The notes under the pieces: generated by a model
Seen by the model: the letters and a program-made list of their open reading frames with translations, nothing else
What the model was told of the DNA's origin: nothing
Database searches by the model: none
Program-made: the position numbers and the translations under genes
Shown: one piece after another, positions 26,980 to 39,625 of the stretch
Layout of the letters: each line of letters begins with the position of its first letter
Numbering within the stretch: the stretch's first letter is position 1
NCBI GenBank assembly: GCA_025642065.1
Contig: JAODUP010000112.1
Coordinates: forward strand, 434,001 to 498,000
Direction of reading: 5' to 3'
DNA from: Paralvinella palmiformis
Lineage: Eukaryota > Annelida > Polychaeta > Terebellida > Alvinellidae
Length of the DNA: 64,000 nt

Positions 26980-29900
26980 GTATATTTTCTAATACATTTT
27001 GTGAATAATTACTATATGCAGTATTACAATATGGAAAGCCATATTTTGTTTAAATAGCAGACCTAGTTATAGTTGTAATAAACTTTCCACGTGCATTTGT
27101 CTAAACTGTTTTCTAAATATTAAGCCAGTAATGGATGAATGTGTGAGTAAGTAAGCAAGTGAGGTAGTTTTAGCAGTAAATAGGCAATGGCATGGAGAAT
27201 ACAAAATGGCAATTATGCCATCTAAATGGATCTTTAAAAGGAATTATGATTTTGTTTCAAATTAAAAAAATATATATATATATAGATATAAAAACACAAT
27301 AATAAGAAATATCCCATTTATTATAGATTTCTCCTATTAATTTTGTTTAGATTTATTGACCTATATAATGGGTCTATGGCATAAAATGACAGACATTTAT
27401 TATCTGAACTTGTCTGTTAAAAATATTATAACTGGAGTAGCTCTATTTAATTTATCATAAACATTTCAGAAACAATTTAGACCGAAGATCATATACTAGT
27501 TCTGGATATCCCAGAAACCATGATACAATCTGTAATTCACATAATATTTCTGTCTTTTTGCTGACACCTTGAGCTAGCATGCCTAACTATTATTTCTGTA
27601 TATAAAAGTGTCTTGATAAGTGCTCTGATGTCTTTTTATTAAATATCTTACCCTAGAAAATATTGAAAATGTTGAAAATGATCATATCTTTGCCTCTGAC
27701 TGACAGTTTATACACTTGAATTTTTCATCCCTCATCCAGACATTCTTAGCACAAATGCAGCAGAATGTTTCTTGTTCCTTAATGTATGTACTTCTAGCCA
27801 ATTGTTATATAATGTGATCGTGTTTAATTTTTTATCTCACTTTTAGAGACTGGTTCACTTATTTTGCCTATGATGTGCATCAAAAGCATTTAATGATATT
27901 TAGCATTTCTTCCTACAAAGCATGCATTATATTTTCAGGTTACAAGGTGTCATTTTACAAAGCAGATAATGTTTCCAGTATGTTGACCCTCGCATATGAC
28001 TTTTACACTACTTCAATAACAATCTATGATCTGCAGCCAGAAACAGAATACGTATTTATAGTAAAACCAGTTGTTTTGTACTTCGACACTCAAGGAACAA
28101 CTATCACAGGAAAAACATTAGCGGGTATGCAGTGCTGTAGCTATTGTTATAACATTACCTTCAATCTAATACAACTAATCACCTGACTTAGACACCTGTC
28201 TTGGATAGATAAGTGAACCGACCCCATAACCCTTTGTCCATCTCTGAATGTAGCAGTTATTTGACTGGAAGACCAAAATGAAAAATCTTACGAACTAGCT
28301 AACCAATCGTTTATATAAAATTGTACACATATTCATGTGGTTTACATTATGTACAGTTTATATATATATTGGGAAAATAGATTTGTAGTTATTACAAGAG
28401 TACTATATATTAAACAAATTTTATTCACTACACTAGTTTAGTGCTGTGGGGATCCTTTCACTGATACTTCATTGCAGTAACATTTTAAAAACAACGTATT
28501 AGTAAACTTATAGACCTACTAAATTTCTGCGAAAGAAAATTGTAAAATAAAGCAGTGTGTGTGTTCCCCCCACCTCTCTCTCTGTGTGTGTGTGCAATGG
28601 TATTTAGTTTGACACACCTTTGATGGTTCCGTATTTATACCATGAGTTAAAATGGATTTTGTTCCAGTTCTTTGCGTCAACCTGTACACAGATGACCCAT
28701 CATTATGTGACATATGGGCTGGTGCTGGTGAGTGTGAAAAGAACGTTTGGTGGATGTCACATTACTGTGCACTCTCTTGTAAAGCATGTACAGCGCCTAA
28801 CACAGCTGAAGGTTCGGGTAGAAGTACAGCAGGAAGTACAACGGGAAAGTTAACAAATGGTGTGACATCACCTCGATCAGAAACAACGGCCATGAAGGCT
28901 AAAAGTTCACTCCCGCCAACTGTGCTTCCAACAACTGCATCACCATTGCCATCATCCGCCCTCTTATCAGCTGTCCAGGATACAGCTGAATCTTTGCCAT
29001 CTGAGAGAGCAGCTACAACATTCAAAGCATCACCTGCCATCACCACATCGTCGACTGCCTCGCCATCAATGGCTGTGCCCTCGACTGCTGAATTGCTCAC
29101 GTCTGCTAAAGGTGCTGTGGAACAGGCAACATTCGCTGATTCAACACCTTTACCTACTACACTAACACCAGCTTGGTTATCAACAGCTGGACATACAGTT
29201 GGTGAAGAAATAACAGATCGTGAACAGACAGAGTATAAACGTGATGTTGGCAGTACATTGGAACCAATACAGTCAGGTTATTATATGGTGATAATTATTA
29301 GTGATATACATGTAGCTGCTTAAAGTCACTAGTCCTTTATATTTCTCATTCTATATAATTTGTTTGTGTATGTGTCACTCTGTGTGTGTGTGTGTGTGTG
29401 TGTGACTGCATTTTTAGTAGAAAAATTCTTTGGGAATAGTTTCAACACAATAATTAAATGGCATTGGAATATCATGAAGCTAACATATAAGGAAAAGCTG
29501 CAATGCGAAGTGGCAATGTTTCTGTTCTGTATTTCTTTGAATGCATTCCCGATAACTCACAGAATAATAACGAACTGGCTATGATATGGGATAATGTATT
29601 ATATAAAGAATACTGGGCAGTTCTAGGCATTGATGTCTGCTCGGAAGAAACATCTGTTATTTGAAAGGTAATACTAAATGATGCTATGTGAAGTTAGCGG
29701 GTATTAAATTATCGCCCCAATGTTTTAAAGAAAACTTAAATAAGATATAAGCTGAATGTGAACTTCCAGCTCGCCATCATATCTCTACAGCAGTAGAACC
29801 ATCTTCATTCTCTGTGAATAGACTGGTCTTTCTTTAATATGGTTATGTTATGATTCTTTAAGTAGATAACTTGCAAAAATATCTTTTTATTCTAGGGGGC

Positions 29901-32900
29901 GTATCCGTGGTCTAGTTGGTAGCGTGTTGGACCACAGATCATTACCACCTGAGTTCAAATCTCAACGTGGGCATATCTGAAGGGTGCTTCATCTTTGATT
30001 TCGATTCATCACCTTTGGAGGTCCCTTAGCCTATTTAGCGCACCTTGTGCACAAAAGTAGACATAAACATCAATCTAAATAACTCCATCCATTTATTATT
30101 TCAGGAGATTCAATATTGATATATGCTGAAGCCCTAGATGGTAGTATAGTAATGACAGACCCGAGTCAACCTGATAGTAAGAAGACGATAGGCAAGAGTC
30201 AAAAACCAGTTGCTGTTGGATATGATCCGGTTACACAGGTGAGAATAAATCAGGATCCTTGTTCATTGTGTGTTTATTTTACTTGACCACATTCGGTATT
30301 ATACCACGATACCACTGCGAGTGTCTCCATAGCTGAACTGGTAGTGTGCCTGGTCACAGAGCTTCTATCTAATGGTTCAAAAACTAATATCTGAAGGTTG
30401 TTTCATCTTTTACTTCACTTCATTGCCTTTGGATGTTATTTGGCCAATTTAAAACAACATTTCACATTTTTGAAACCAGCATATTATATTGTCTTTTTTT
30501 TTCAAACAGATTAAAATAATTTCAGAATTCACTGATAGAATATTTTGTTTTAAATGAAGGATGTGGTAATTTAGGTGTTTAAATTGTTTTTTGCAATGTC
30601 CCAAAATAAAACAGTTGTCTTTCTTTTTTTGTGGCAAAAGAAAGGCAATAACACTAATCTTGAGTAGATTTGATGCTATATCGACCATATATATATAACT
30701 GTCAGTGTTATCAAATAAAATAACTTCTGGATTGAATTGATACACTGAAATGCCATTATTAGTATGTGTTTGGAAGATTTATACCTCCAGGTAATGACAA
30801 AGTTATATGTTAATTGGTCAATAAACTACATGTAGGTTTGACATTTGTAATCAGCCCATTTAACTTTCCTAGATTTCTAAATGGATTGTCTTTCTGTGTG
30901 TCAGTGTGTCATTAAATCTTGTTCACTCCATCTCTGATTGTTCATGAATGCAGAGTTGATTTGGCAGTGAATGTTCATTTTCTCCAATAAACTTTATTCA
31001 CTACACACTGTGGAGGTCCTTACACTGATAATTCACTGCAGTGCCATTTAAAAGAATGTATTAGTATACTTATAGACCTTATGAAACAAAATTGAAAAAT
31101 AAATCAATGAAATTAAAATATTTTTGTCAGAAAATAGGAAGGTAAGCATTTTTAGCGCATTTATTATTATTAGTAGTAGTAGTACATGTTTGGACATGTT
31201 GATTCACTGACCTCATGTGATGTACTCCGTATGTATTGACTGGTATTCCTGGATATACAACCAGCATATACTTGAGTGGAATCTTTTTGATCAGCCCACC
31301 TGAGATTTCCATTAACTGAGAAGTGTTATATCAAGACTGTACTCTACTTACACTATTTTCATAGATGTAATAATTTCTATATTATATAATAATTTTACTT
31401 CACTATATCATTCTTAATTTAATCTCTATATAATATATAATTTTCTTGTTCGGGAATCTTTTATAAGTTTATAACATGTAGGTTTTTTTCCGGCTTTCTA
31501 ACTTTGAAGTAAATACTGAATGAAATAATTACTTTACGTGCTTGGTTACTTGATTAAACTAGTTTTATGTAGCATGATATTTTGTTTGAGAATATTTGTA
31601 ATATGCCAGTATTCATTTTATTCAGAATGTATACTGGAGCGATGTTCTGGAGCACAGGATCTACAGACATTCTCTCACCAATGATGGTACTGATGCTGAT
31701 GTGATACTTAGCGTTAATGATGGTATTGGCGTCGTAGAAGGTACATCATATAACATTATATAACAGTAATTATAGTTTTGTTTATTAAATGCTGGATTAA
31801 TCTTGTCAACATTTCGCCATTCAAATTTTCAAGGTGAAATCTAAATAACTATTAAACTTTTATCTTATATCAAACTATAAATAAGGCCTTGAATTGATTG
31901 GCCAAATTATAATTTGGTGTTTTTATTTTTGTTGTGTATGTTTGTTTGTGTGCGTATGAGTGAGTGTGTGTATGTGTGTTAAAGACATTATTATTATTAT
32001 TAGAAAAAGAATTTTTTGAATTGAATATTTGTAACATAAATTCACACATTATTATTTAGTGGCAAATTTGTGTTATTTGTATTTGAACTGTTCTAAACAG
32101 ATTACTTTTCCTTAATCCTTTAGGTATTGCTCTAGACTCAGACAATCAGCATCTATATTTTTGTCACTATCTCACTAAAGTGATTGATGGCATCACATTA
32201 AAGTGGCACTCTATCGATGTATTTGATCTTATTGGTCGGAGTAGACACACCGTCATTTCGGATGTAGACAGTCCCAGAGGATTATGGGTAGATTCTTGGA
32301 ATGGGTAGGTTAAGATACATCTCAGTTATGATGTAGATTTTGTTTATATGTATTACTTCCCTGTTTTTTTTTTTTTTTTGATGGAATAATTAGTAGATTA
32401 CGTTGACCTCTTAGCTCTTACTTATGATCGTATTTTAGATTTTGGATGATTGAAAATTGTTTGTCATTAATTTGAGTTGTTTAGCCTTGATCCTGGTCAC
32501 CACCAGGGACATATCACTGAGGGTAGACTCCTTAAGTAAACAATTATCAGACATGGGGTTAATTCCATTTTATGAATTCCAATTCCGCTCAATTCCATTT
32601 GATCAATTCCAGTTCCACATCAAATTTATCAATTCCAAATTTATCAATTCCTATTTTATCAATTCCAATTTTATCAACTCCAATTCTGTTTTTTACCTAC
32701 TCCAATCACAAGTAGGATAGTCATGGAAGAAATAATTCTGAATTAAAAGATTAAATAATAAACTAATTTGTGAATTTAATTTATTTTGTAGCAAACCTCA
32801 ATCCCCTTTTTTTAAATAAGCAATTCCAATTCTGGAATTGAATTGACCCCATGTCTGGTTTGGGCTGGATTCAAACTCATAACCCAGATGTTTGCATTGC

Positions 32901-35090
32901 ACTGCTCTAATCACTGTTCTACAAAGAGCACTCTGGGCGAGTGAAAAGTTACTAGGTACCCTTGATATAGTACAAATATCATGTTTATGTTATTTGGTGG
33001 TTAAACATCTGTGCAGCTGTAACAGTGCAACTTTCTGGATGATATTGCTGAAGCATGTTGGGAGAGCACCATCTTTTGTTGATGAATAATAACAATTCAC
33101 ATCATTAATTCCAACAAACATTTTACCTGTATATACTCGCATATAAGTTGACCTGGCAGATAAGTCGAGGCCAGTTTTTTACCCTGTAATTCTTTCCTCA
33201 GGCATATGCTCACCGTATAAGTCATATAAGTTGAGGTCAAGTATTGACTTAAAATTCCTCAAAATCAGAATCATTGTCGTCACACATGCACAGGCACACA
33301 CAAACACACAGAGACATACACACACACAGTGCACACGTTTTGACTTTGATGTTATAACTAATATAAATAAACAAACTTGTCACACCAAACACGCAAGCAC
33401 ACACAGAAAGAGAGATGGAGAGAGACACACACACACACACACACTGTCCACAAGATTTGGCTTTGATGTTATAACTAATACAAATAAACTAACTTGTCAC
33501 ACCAAACAAGCTTGATTGTAGACTCCCTTCAACTGACAAGTGTTATTAATTAATTGTTTCACAGCAAGTGGCCAGCAAGGTTTGTAATGTGAACAGTGAT
33601 TTTTATATTATCGCTATTCATCTGGAGGTACCAGTAGTTAACAACGCGTGACTATCAAGTATTATATTACATACAGACTGGCATGTTTGTGAGAACCAGA
33701 TATCAGTTTGGTGATAATGAATCTTAAATTATTGACTAAGTCTAGTTGGCAGAGATGAGGCGATTTTGTTCCAACTATCGCTCACACAAACACGCCTGAT
33801 TGCAACTTTAGTTGGCGAGTGTTATTAATTCATTGTTTCATAGCACATCTCAAGGTACTGGTAGTTAACAGTGCGTGACTACAAGTATTATTACATAAAG
33901 ACTGGCATGTTTGTGAGATCCAAATAACAGTTTGGTGAAAATTAATTGTTATTTATTGAATAATAATGGGTTAGTAGGCAGCGATGTGATGATTTTATTC
34001 CCACTCTGGCTCTTATTGGTTGAACCCTATAGTGTTGAGTGTCAAGGATGGCCAAAAACATCTTTCCTTCAGCTGGTAGGAAACATGACGCACGTATAAG
34101 TCGAGGGGCTTCTGGGAAACTCCCTTTTCACTACCCAAAAAAATGACTTATACGCGAGTATATATGGTAGGTGCCAGCATTGCACATTATTGTTTTGTTT
34201 TATAGTGTCTATGAGTTACTCCACTTAATTATGCTTCTTTCAATATACATTGTTATTATTACTGTTAATTTCAGTATTAGTATTATTGCTTTACCAGCTA
34301 CATGGATGGTTTCACATATTTGATATCAAAGCAGATTGTTTGTCAATTATATTATTTTACTACATGTATTAGATTAATCTCATAAAGCTTTAAATTTTCT
34401 CGTGTCGGCTTGAACTTTGCTGATGGTCACCATTTATTTGCACTTAATGCAACTTGTTCTCTCAATCGTGGCAGCACCGTCTAGGGGTTCAGGGCTTTAG
34501 GGGTGGCCACATCTATCTTTCCATATGTTGTAAAAGGTGAGTGCCAACTTTTTGTGCCAATGCGTCATTAAAGTTGGCTGGTTGGTTGAAAAACTCCCCC
34601 TGCTACAGTGCCACAGCAGGAATTCGAACCTCCGACCTCCCGCACACCATGACAACGAGTAAGAAAGTCCTACTCTCTTACCCACTAGGCCATAAAGTTG
34701 CCGACGATATCAACGACTTTCAGAAGTGGACTGATTGAGTCACAGTATCAGGAGATGTAGAGATTACTGATACCCCCCCCCCCATCTGTCCACTCTATTT
34801 CAGGATGCTCTTCTACACCGACATTGGTGATGGTAAAGTTGTTCGTTGTAATCTGGATGGATCCAATTGTTTCATCATCAAGTCTGGCCTACTCAGTCCC
34901 AATGGGGTGGTGTACGATGGTCAGTTTGTCTATGTTATTGATTCCAACTATGGCGGTACCTGAGGTGGGAGGCCTGTACAAAACTGACATCTACGGAGAA
35001 AACTGGCAAAAAGTTACATCAGGGATTGATCAATTAAAGGTGTGTTATAAGATGTAAAAAATTAGTCTTTGATTCTCTCTCTCTCTCCCT

Positions 35091-35133
<43 letters not shown>

Positions 35134-36681
35134 CGCCATGTCTGATGTGTACCTGAACTATACCCTTGTTGTTGTAGCTGCTACCCTACTTCACCATTCA
35201 CTATTTTCCTGTATACGAATCTTAAATATCACCCCTCACATGTTTGTGCATATCCTGTTTCAGGTACCATTTGCTATAACACTCAGTGGTAGCATGCTAT
35301 ATATTACTGAGTGGGAATCACAGTCAATTATCAAGTATGACACTTTGTCTGAGACATCTTCAGTTTTTGGTGTAGCTTATCTGGCCATGGGTATTACATA
35401 CAGCAGGCTAAAACAGGACAAAACAGGTCAGTTTTTACAGCTACATACTGAATATTTATTATCTAAATCAAATTCTGTCAGCTTCTTATTAGTATGAAAC
35501 AGATGTGAAATACTCTATTTTTCTACAAATAACAATACAGATAAAATATCATAATATCTAAGTGGCCATCTTCACCCTCGAAGCAGTGTCAAGCATCTCC
35601 ATGGTCTAACTAGTAGCATGGTTGGTCACAAACCTCTAGCTACTGTGTTCAAACCCACGTTGTGCTGTGTCTGATGGGTGCTTCATTCTTAGCTTCGCCT
35701 CATTACCTTTGAGGCGACTTGGCCCAGTTAGACTACCATGTGTGCAGAAGTGGCCATAACACAGCAACTAATTCTTCATGAAGTATTGTGTACTGGACCT
35801 GTACATTTGATGAAGAATTACACCAATTTCTAATGCAATACTTCGGTAATCATTGTAAAGAATCACTACAGGTCAGATGGAGAAGTTGATTCTCATTCAG
35901 TTAAAATTCCTTTAAATTCAGTATGATTTCATGTTTCGGTGTTTATTACAAAAGTAATTGTTTACATTGCTTATTATTGAAAATTGATGCCAAGAGCTGG
36001 ATTGGTTATGAACTAAGCTCTGTGCAAATACTGAACATGAATATCAACGTAATTCTGTAATATAGTATATTATGACCAAAGTCAGAAGACACCATAATAT
36101 TGGTTACCAGTTTTTGTAATCAACATGTGCTAGTAATTAAAATAATTGTGTATAACACATGTAACAAATTAAGAAAATAACTGGATCTTTAGGCAGCTGT
36201 TTGGACAGCTGTTACTTGCCCAAGACAACTCAACTGTATGTGTAATAAAGATGTATGAATATCTTAGATATTATACATATTTTCTTTTGCTATGCTGAAC
36301 AACAAGGGTATATTCTATTAGGAAATTAATTTATAATCCATGTCCAATAAGTGAAACCACCAAGAACTTTATATATTGTTGCAGTGTTGTGTATTTAGTA
36401 CTCCACTACCAGATTATTAATACTTCTGGAGCTATTAACAATTCCATAGACGACAGCTTACTTTTAGTTCTAAGTTCAGATCCTTGATCACATTCTGATC
36501 AACTGCGTTATTCACTCACTGTTTTGTTGGTTCTGTTTGTAGAGGATGTGCGATGTTTGGAGCTAGATTGTGATGGTATCTGTTTACATGGTCAAGATCA
36601 AAATGCCTCTTGTGTTTGTCCGTCGTATGGCGCTGATGTGATCCAGCCTGATGGTTTATCTTGTCAGAGTAAGTAGCCAGT

Positions 36682-36721
<40 letters not shown>

Positions 36722-39544
36722 TTGCATTATTTATTTATTTTATTCATTATTTATCAGGAGAATGTCAGCAGTTTATGATATACCATAATTGTGTGATGCT
36801 GATGAAATATGCTGAAGTACTTAAGTACAGCTAGTATTGCACATGGACTTATGCAGAGTGTGTCACTTGGACATGTCTTAGCCATTAAAGAAAATTCCTT
36901 TGCAAAATACTTCTATTAGTTTTTTTTGTTGAGTCCATTTCGAATCTATGTGAATTATCGTAAAATAGCACTTGAATGAAAATATTACATGTTTACTGTT
37001 ATTATCTCATCTTATAGTGTTATGATACCCCCCCCCCAATAAACTAGAAATGTTCTCTAATATAATGTGCTCTAGAAAGTAAATTCTTGATCATGCCAGA
37101 GCCAATATGAGATGTTTATTGGCAAATATATGTAAAGGGAACGAGCAAGATTGTCACTTATAGGTGTAACAGCTGAGATCTAGTCATTGATACTTGAATT
37201 ATAAACATTATTCTGTGATTACATCTTAATTATTTATCACTACATAACTTCAAAGGGATGTTTAATTTCAGAACCGGACTCATATATGTTAGTTGCTGAT
37301 GCTAACACTGTGAAGATGCTAAGCCTCACTGGTGATGATCGTACAGTACGCACTGTCATCCAAGGAGACCTACTGACACTGTACAGTGCTCTGATTGTAA
37401 CCGGTGATGGAACTATTTACTACACAGACACAAATAGGTATTATAAATTACTTTGAGTGATTGAGTGAGTTTTTCTTTAGCGTTGGTAATGGTTACACCT
37501 GTGACATGTGACTGAGAGGTAACTCTCCAAGGAATGAGATGATCAGACTGAAAACTTTTCCTTCTGATAGACACGCCTGTGGCCTCTCGTGGTCTAACAG
37601 TAGTGCGTTACATCACAGATCACTACCACCCATGTTCGAACCTAGGCGTGGGCATATCTGAAGGTTGTTTCAACTTTGACTTCGCTTCATGACCTTCGGA
37701 GGTCGCTCGGCCCATTTAGCCTACCATGTGCACAAAAGTGGCTGTAAAACATCAATCATCATCATCATCATTACCATCATCATCATCACCTATTTATGGC
37801 ATTCAGTACCTTGACCTGAATATCTCCAGTCCTGTGCGCTACCAGCTGTGCTATGGGGATACCCTAGATTGTACTGAAACATGTTATTTTATTGTTTAAA
37901 CTTAACAGAACAGATAGGGTTTTGATGACTAGAAATGTTAGTTGTTACATCCGTACTCCAAGTTAATGTCCAAATAACGGAATACTTATAATTAATATGA
38001 AACACAGAGCAATAAATTTGGTAATGTCTTGTCAAGTAAGAATTACCTGTGTATGTCACGTCATGTTTCCATTTAGAATACAAATTTGCATAATTTTTGT
38101 GTGTCCTTTTTAGTATCATTCCCCGCCCCCCTACATTATTCAGGAATATTTGTAACATCTTTCGCCAAACCGGAATGAGCACAAATCATGGTGGCCCAAC
38201 TAGTATAAGGAATTAGAAAACATAACAGTCGCAGACTTTAATTTTATCACTGATAATTTATGCACAGAAGTTGGCTACTGAATATTTAATACTCCATCTT
38301 CAACATATGGTTAGGTTATTTAGGGTTGAAACACAAAATATGATATAAACATATTTCATAGTAACTAATATTATAATATGATTTTCTTTTCGGGTAGATC
38401 TTATTTTCTTCAAAAATAAATATTTGGCTATGAATAAATTATGGTTTTATCAATCTTTTATTTCAAATTAGCATAATATTTTACAATCAAGCCGTCTAGG
38501 ATTCTTATATGTTTAAATTATGCGATGTGTCGTAACCATTTTACTAGGCAGATTATCTACACAGCTGTTCTACGAGATGGAGTCACCAACAGAGAGCTGT
38601 TTAAAGCCAATAATTATATTGATGGATTGGCCTATAACCCGTCAACGACCATGCTATACTGGACTACTTATGCGGATGGCAGCATCATGCAGTTGGACAT
38701 CGAATCTATGGATTCCAACACAATTCATTCTGGATTGAAAAACCCCAGAGACATAGTCCTTGACGTTAACAATGAGTATGCTAACAGCACAGTACTTATA
38801 AAATCCTGATATTATTGTTATTAGTGAGCTGTTTTTATATTTTTGTTTTGACTTTTGGTATATCATCTATTTTATCTATTCTTCTCACCTGTGGTAGCTA
38901 TATGTACTGGACTGAACTCGGCGATGAGCCTAAAGTGATGAGGTCATACCTCAATGGCAGTGAGAAACAGATTTTACTTTCTGGTTCACTGTCTAGTCCA
39001 AATGGTCTATATCTGGATCAAGGTAGAGAGATATTGTACATTTTGGATTCCTCCAAAGTACGGAACAGAACTGATGTCTACGTGTGTACAAACCTAAGCG
39101 GTCCTGGTAAGTTCCAGCACTAATTAATATGCCTCCAATTTGTGTGGCTTTCTGTGTGCTGTTAAATTCAATATTTATTAGGGGAATGCCTTCAACATAA
39201 ACATTGAACTCAATTAAACTCATCAGTAATAGGTGTTCATGAAATAATTGTTTAAACAAAAAACCTTCCTTACTACAGTAGTGCCACTATGGGGACATTA
39301 TTTGTTGTTCATTTTAAATTGTAGGGATTTTTAAAAATATTTTAGTTATGTAGTATTTAATAATTTATTAGTCTTGTTTAATTTACTGCATGTATCAATC
39401 ATCTGTCCTTATTAGGCCTATTATCTAAAATGTGTTTTTATCTTGTTATGTTAGAATTTAAGTTATTACTGTGCTCTGTAATATGTTATATGTTATATCA
39501 GCCACCCACATGTGCTTGCAAATGACTGCACACAGACACACACA

Positions 39545-39625
<81 letters not shown>

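Larger units (their letters stand above)
25890..28140 (+). repeat. Segmental duplication, copy 2 (lacks FN3 first half)
   Basis: Diverged copy of 21420-24640 containing the damaged LDLa exon (26324-26451) and the second FN3 half (27939-28124). It is about 1 kb shorter. The missing stretch includes the equivalent of exon 6 and is replaced by long (AT)n and (AG)n tracts at 26680-26795. A partial extra copy of the pre-exon text occurs at 26045-26113. Confidence 0.78.
32305..34803 (+). other. Intron 13
   Basis: Most of it is transposon sequence: the AATTCC TIR element (32548-32857), the mariner/pogo-like MITE (33126-34167) and a reverse SINE (34485-34710). A (C)9 run lies just before the exon 14 acceptor. 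Confidence 0.65.

Noticed and set aside
33249..33515. Open frames with H-T-H-T and V-C-V-C repeats on both strands
   Set aside because: They come from (CA)n tracts inside the mariner/pogo-like MITE.
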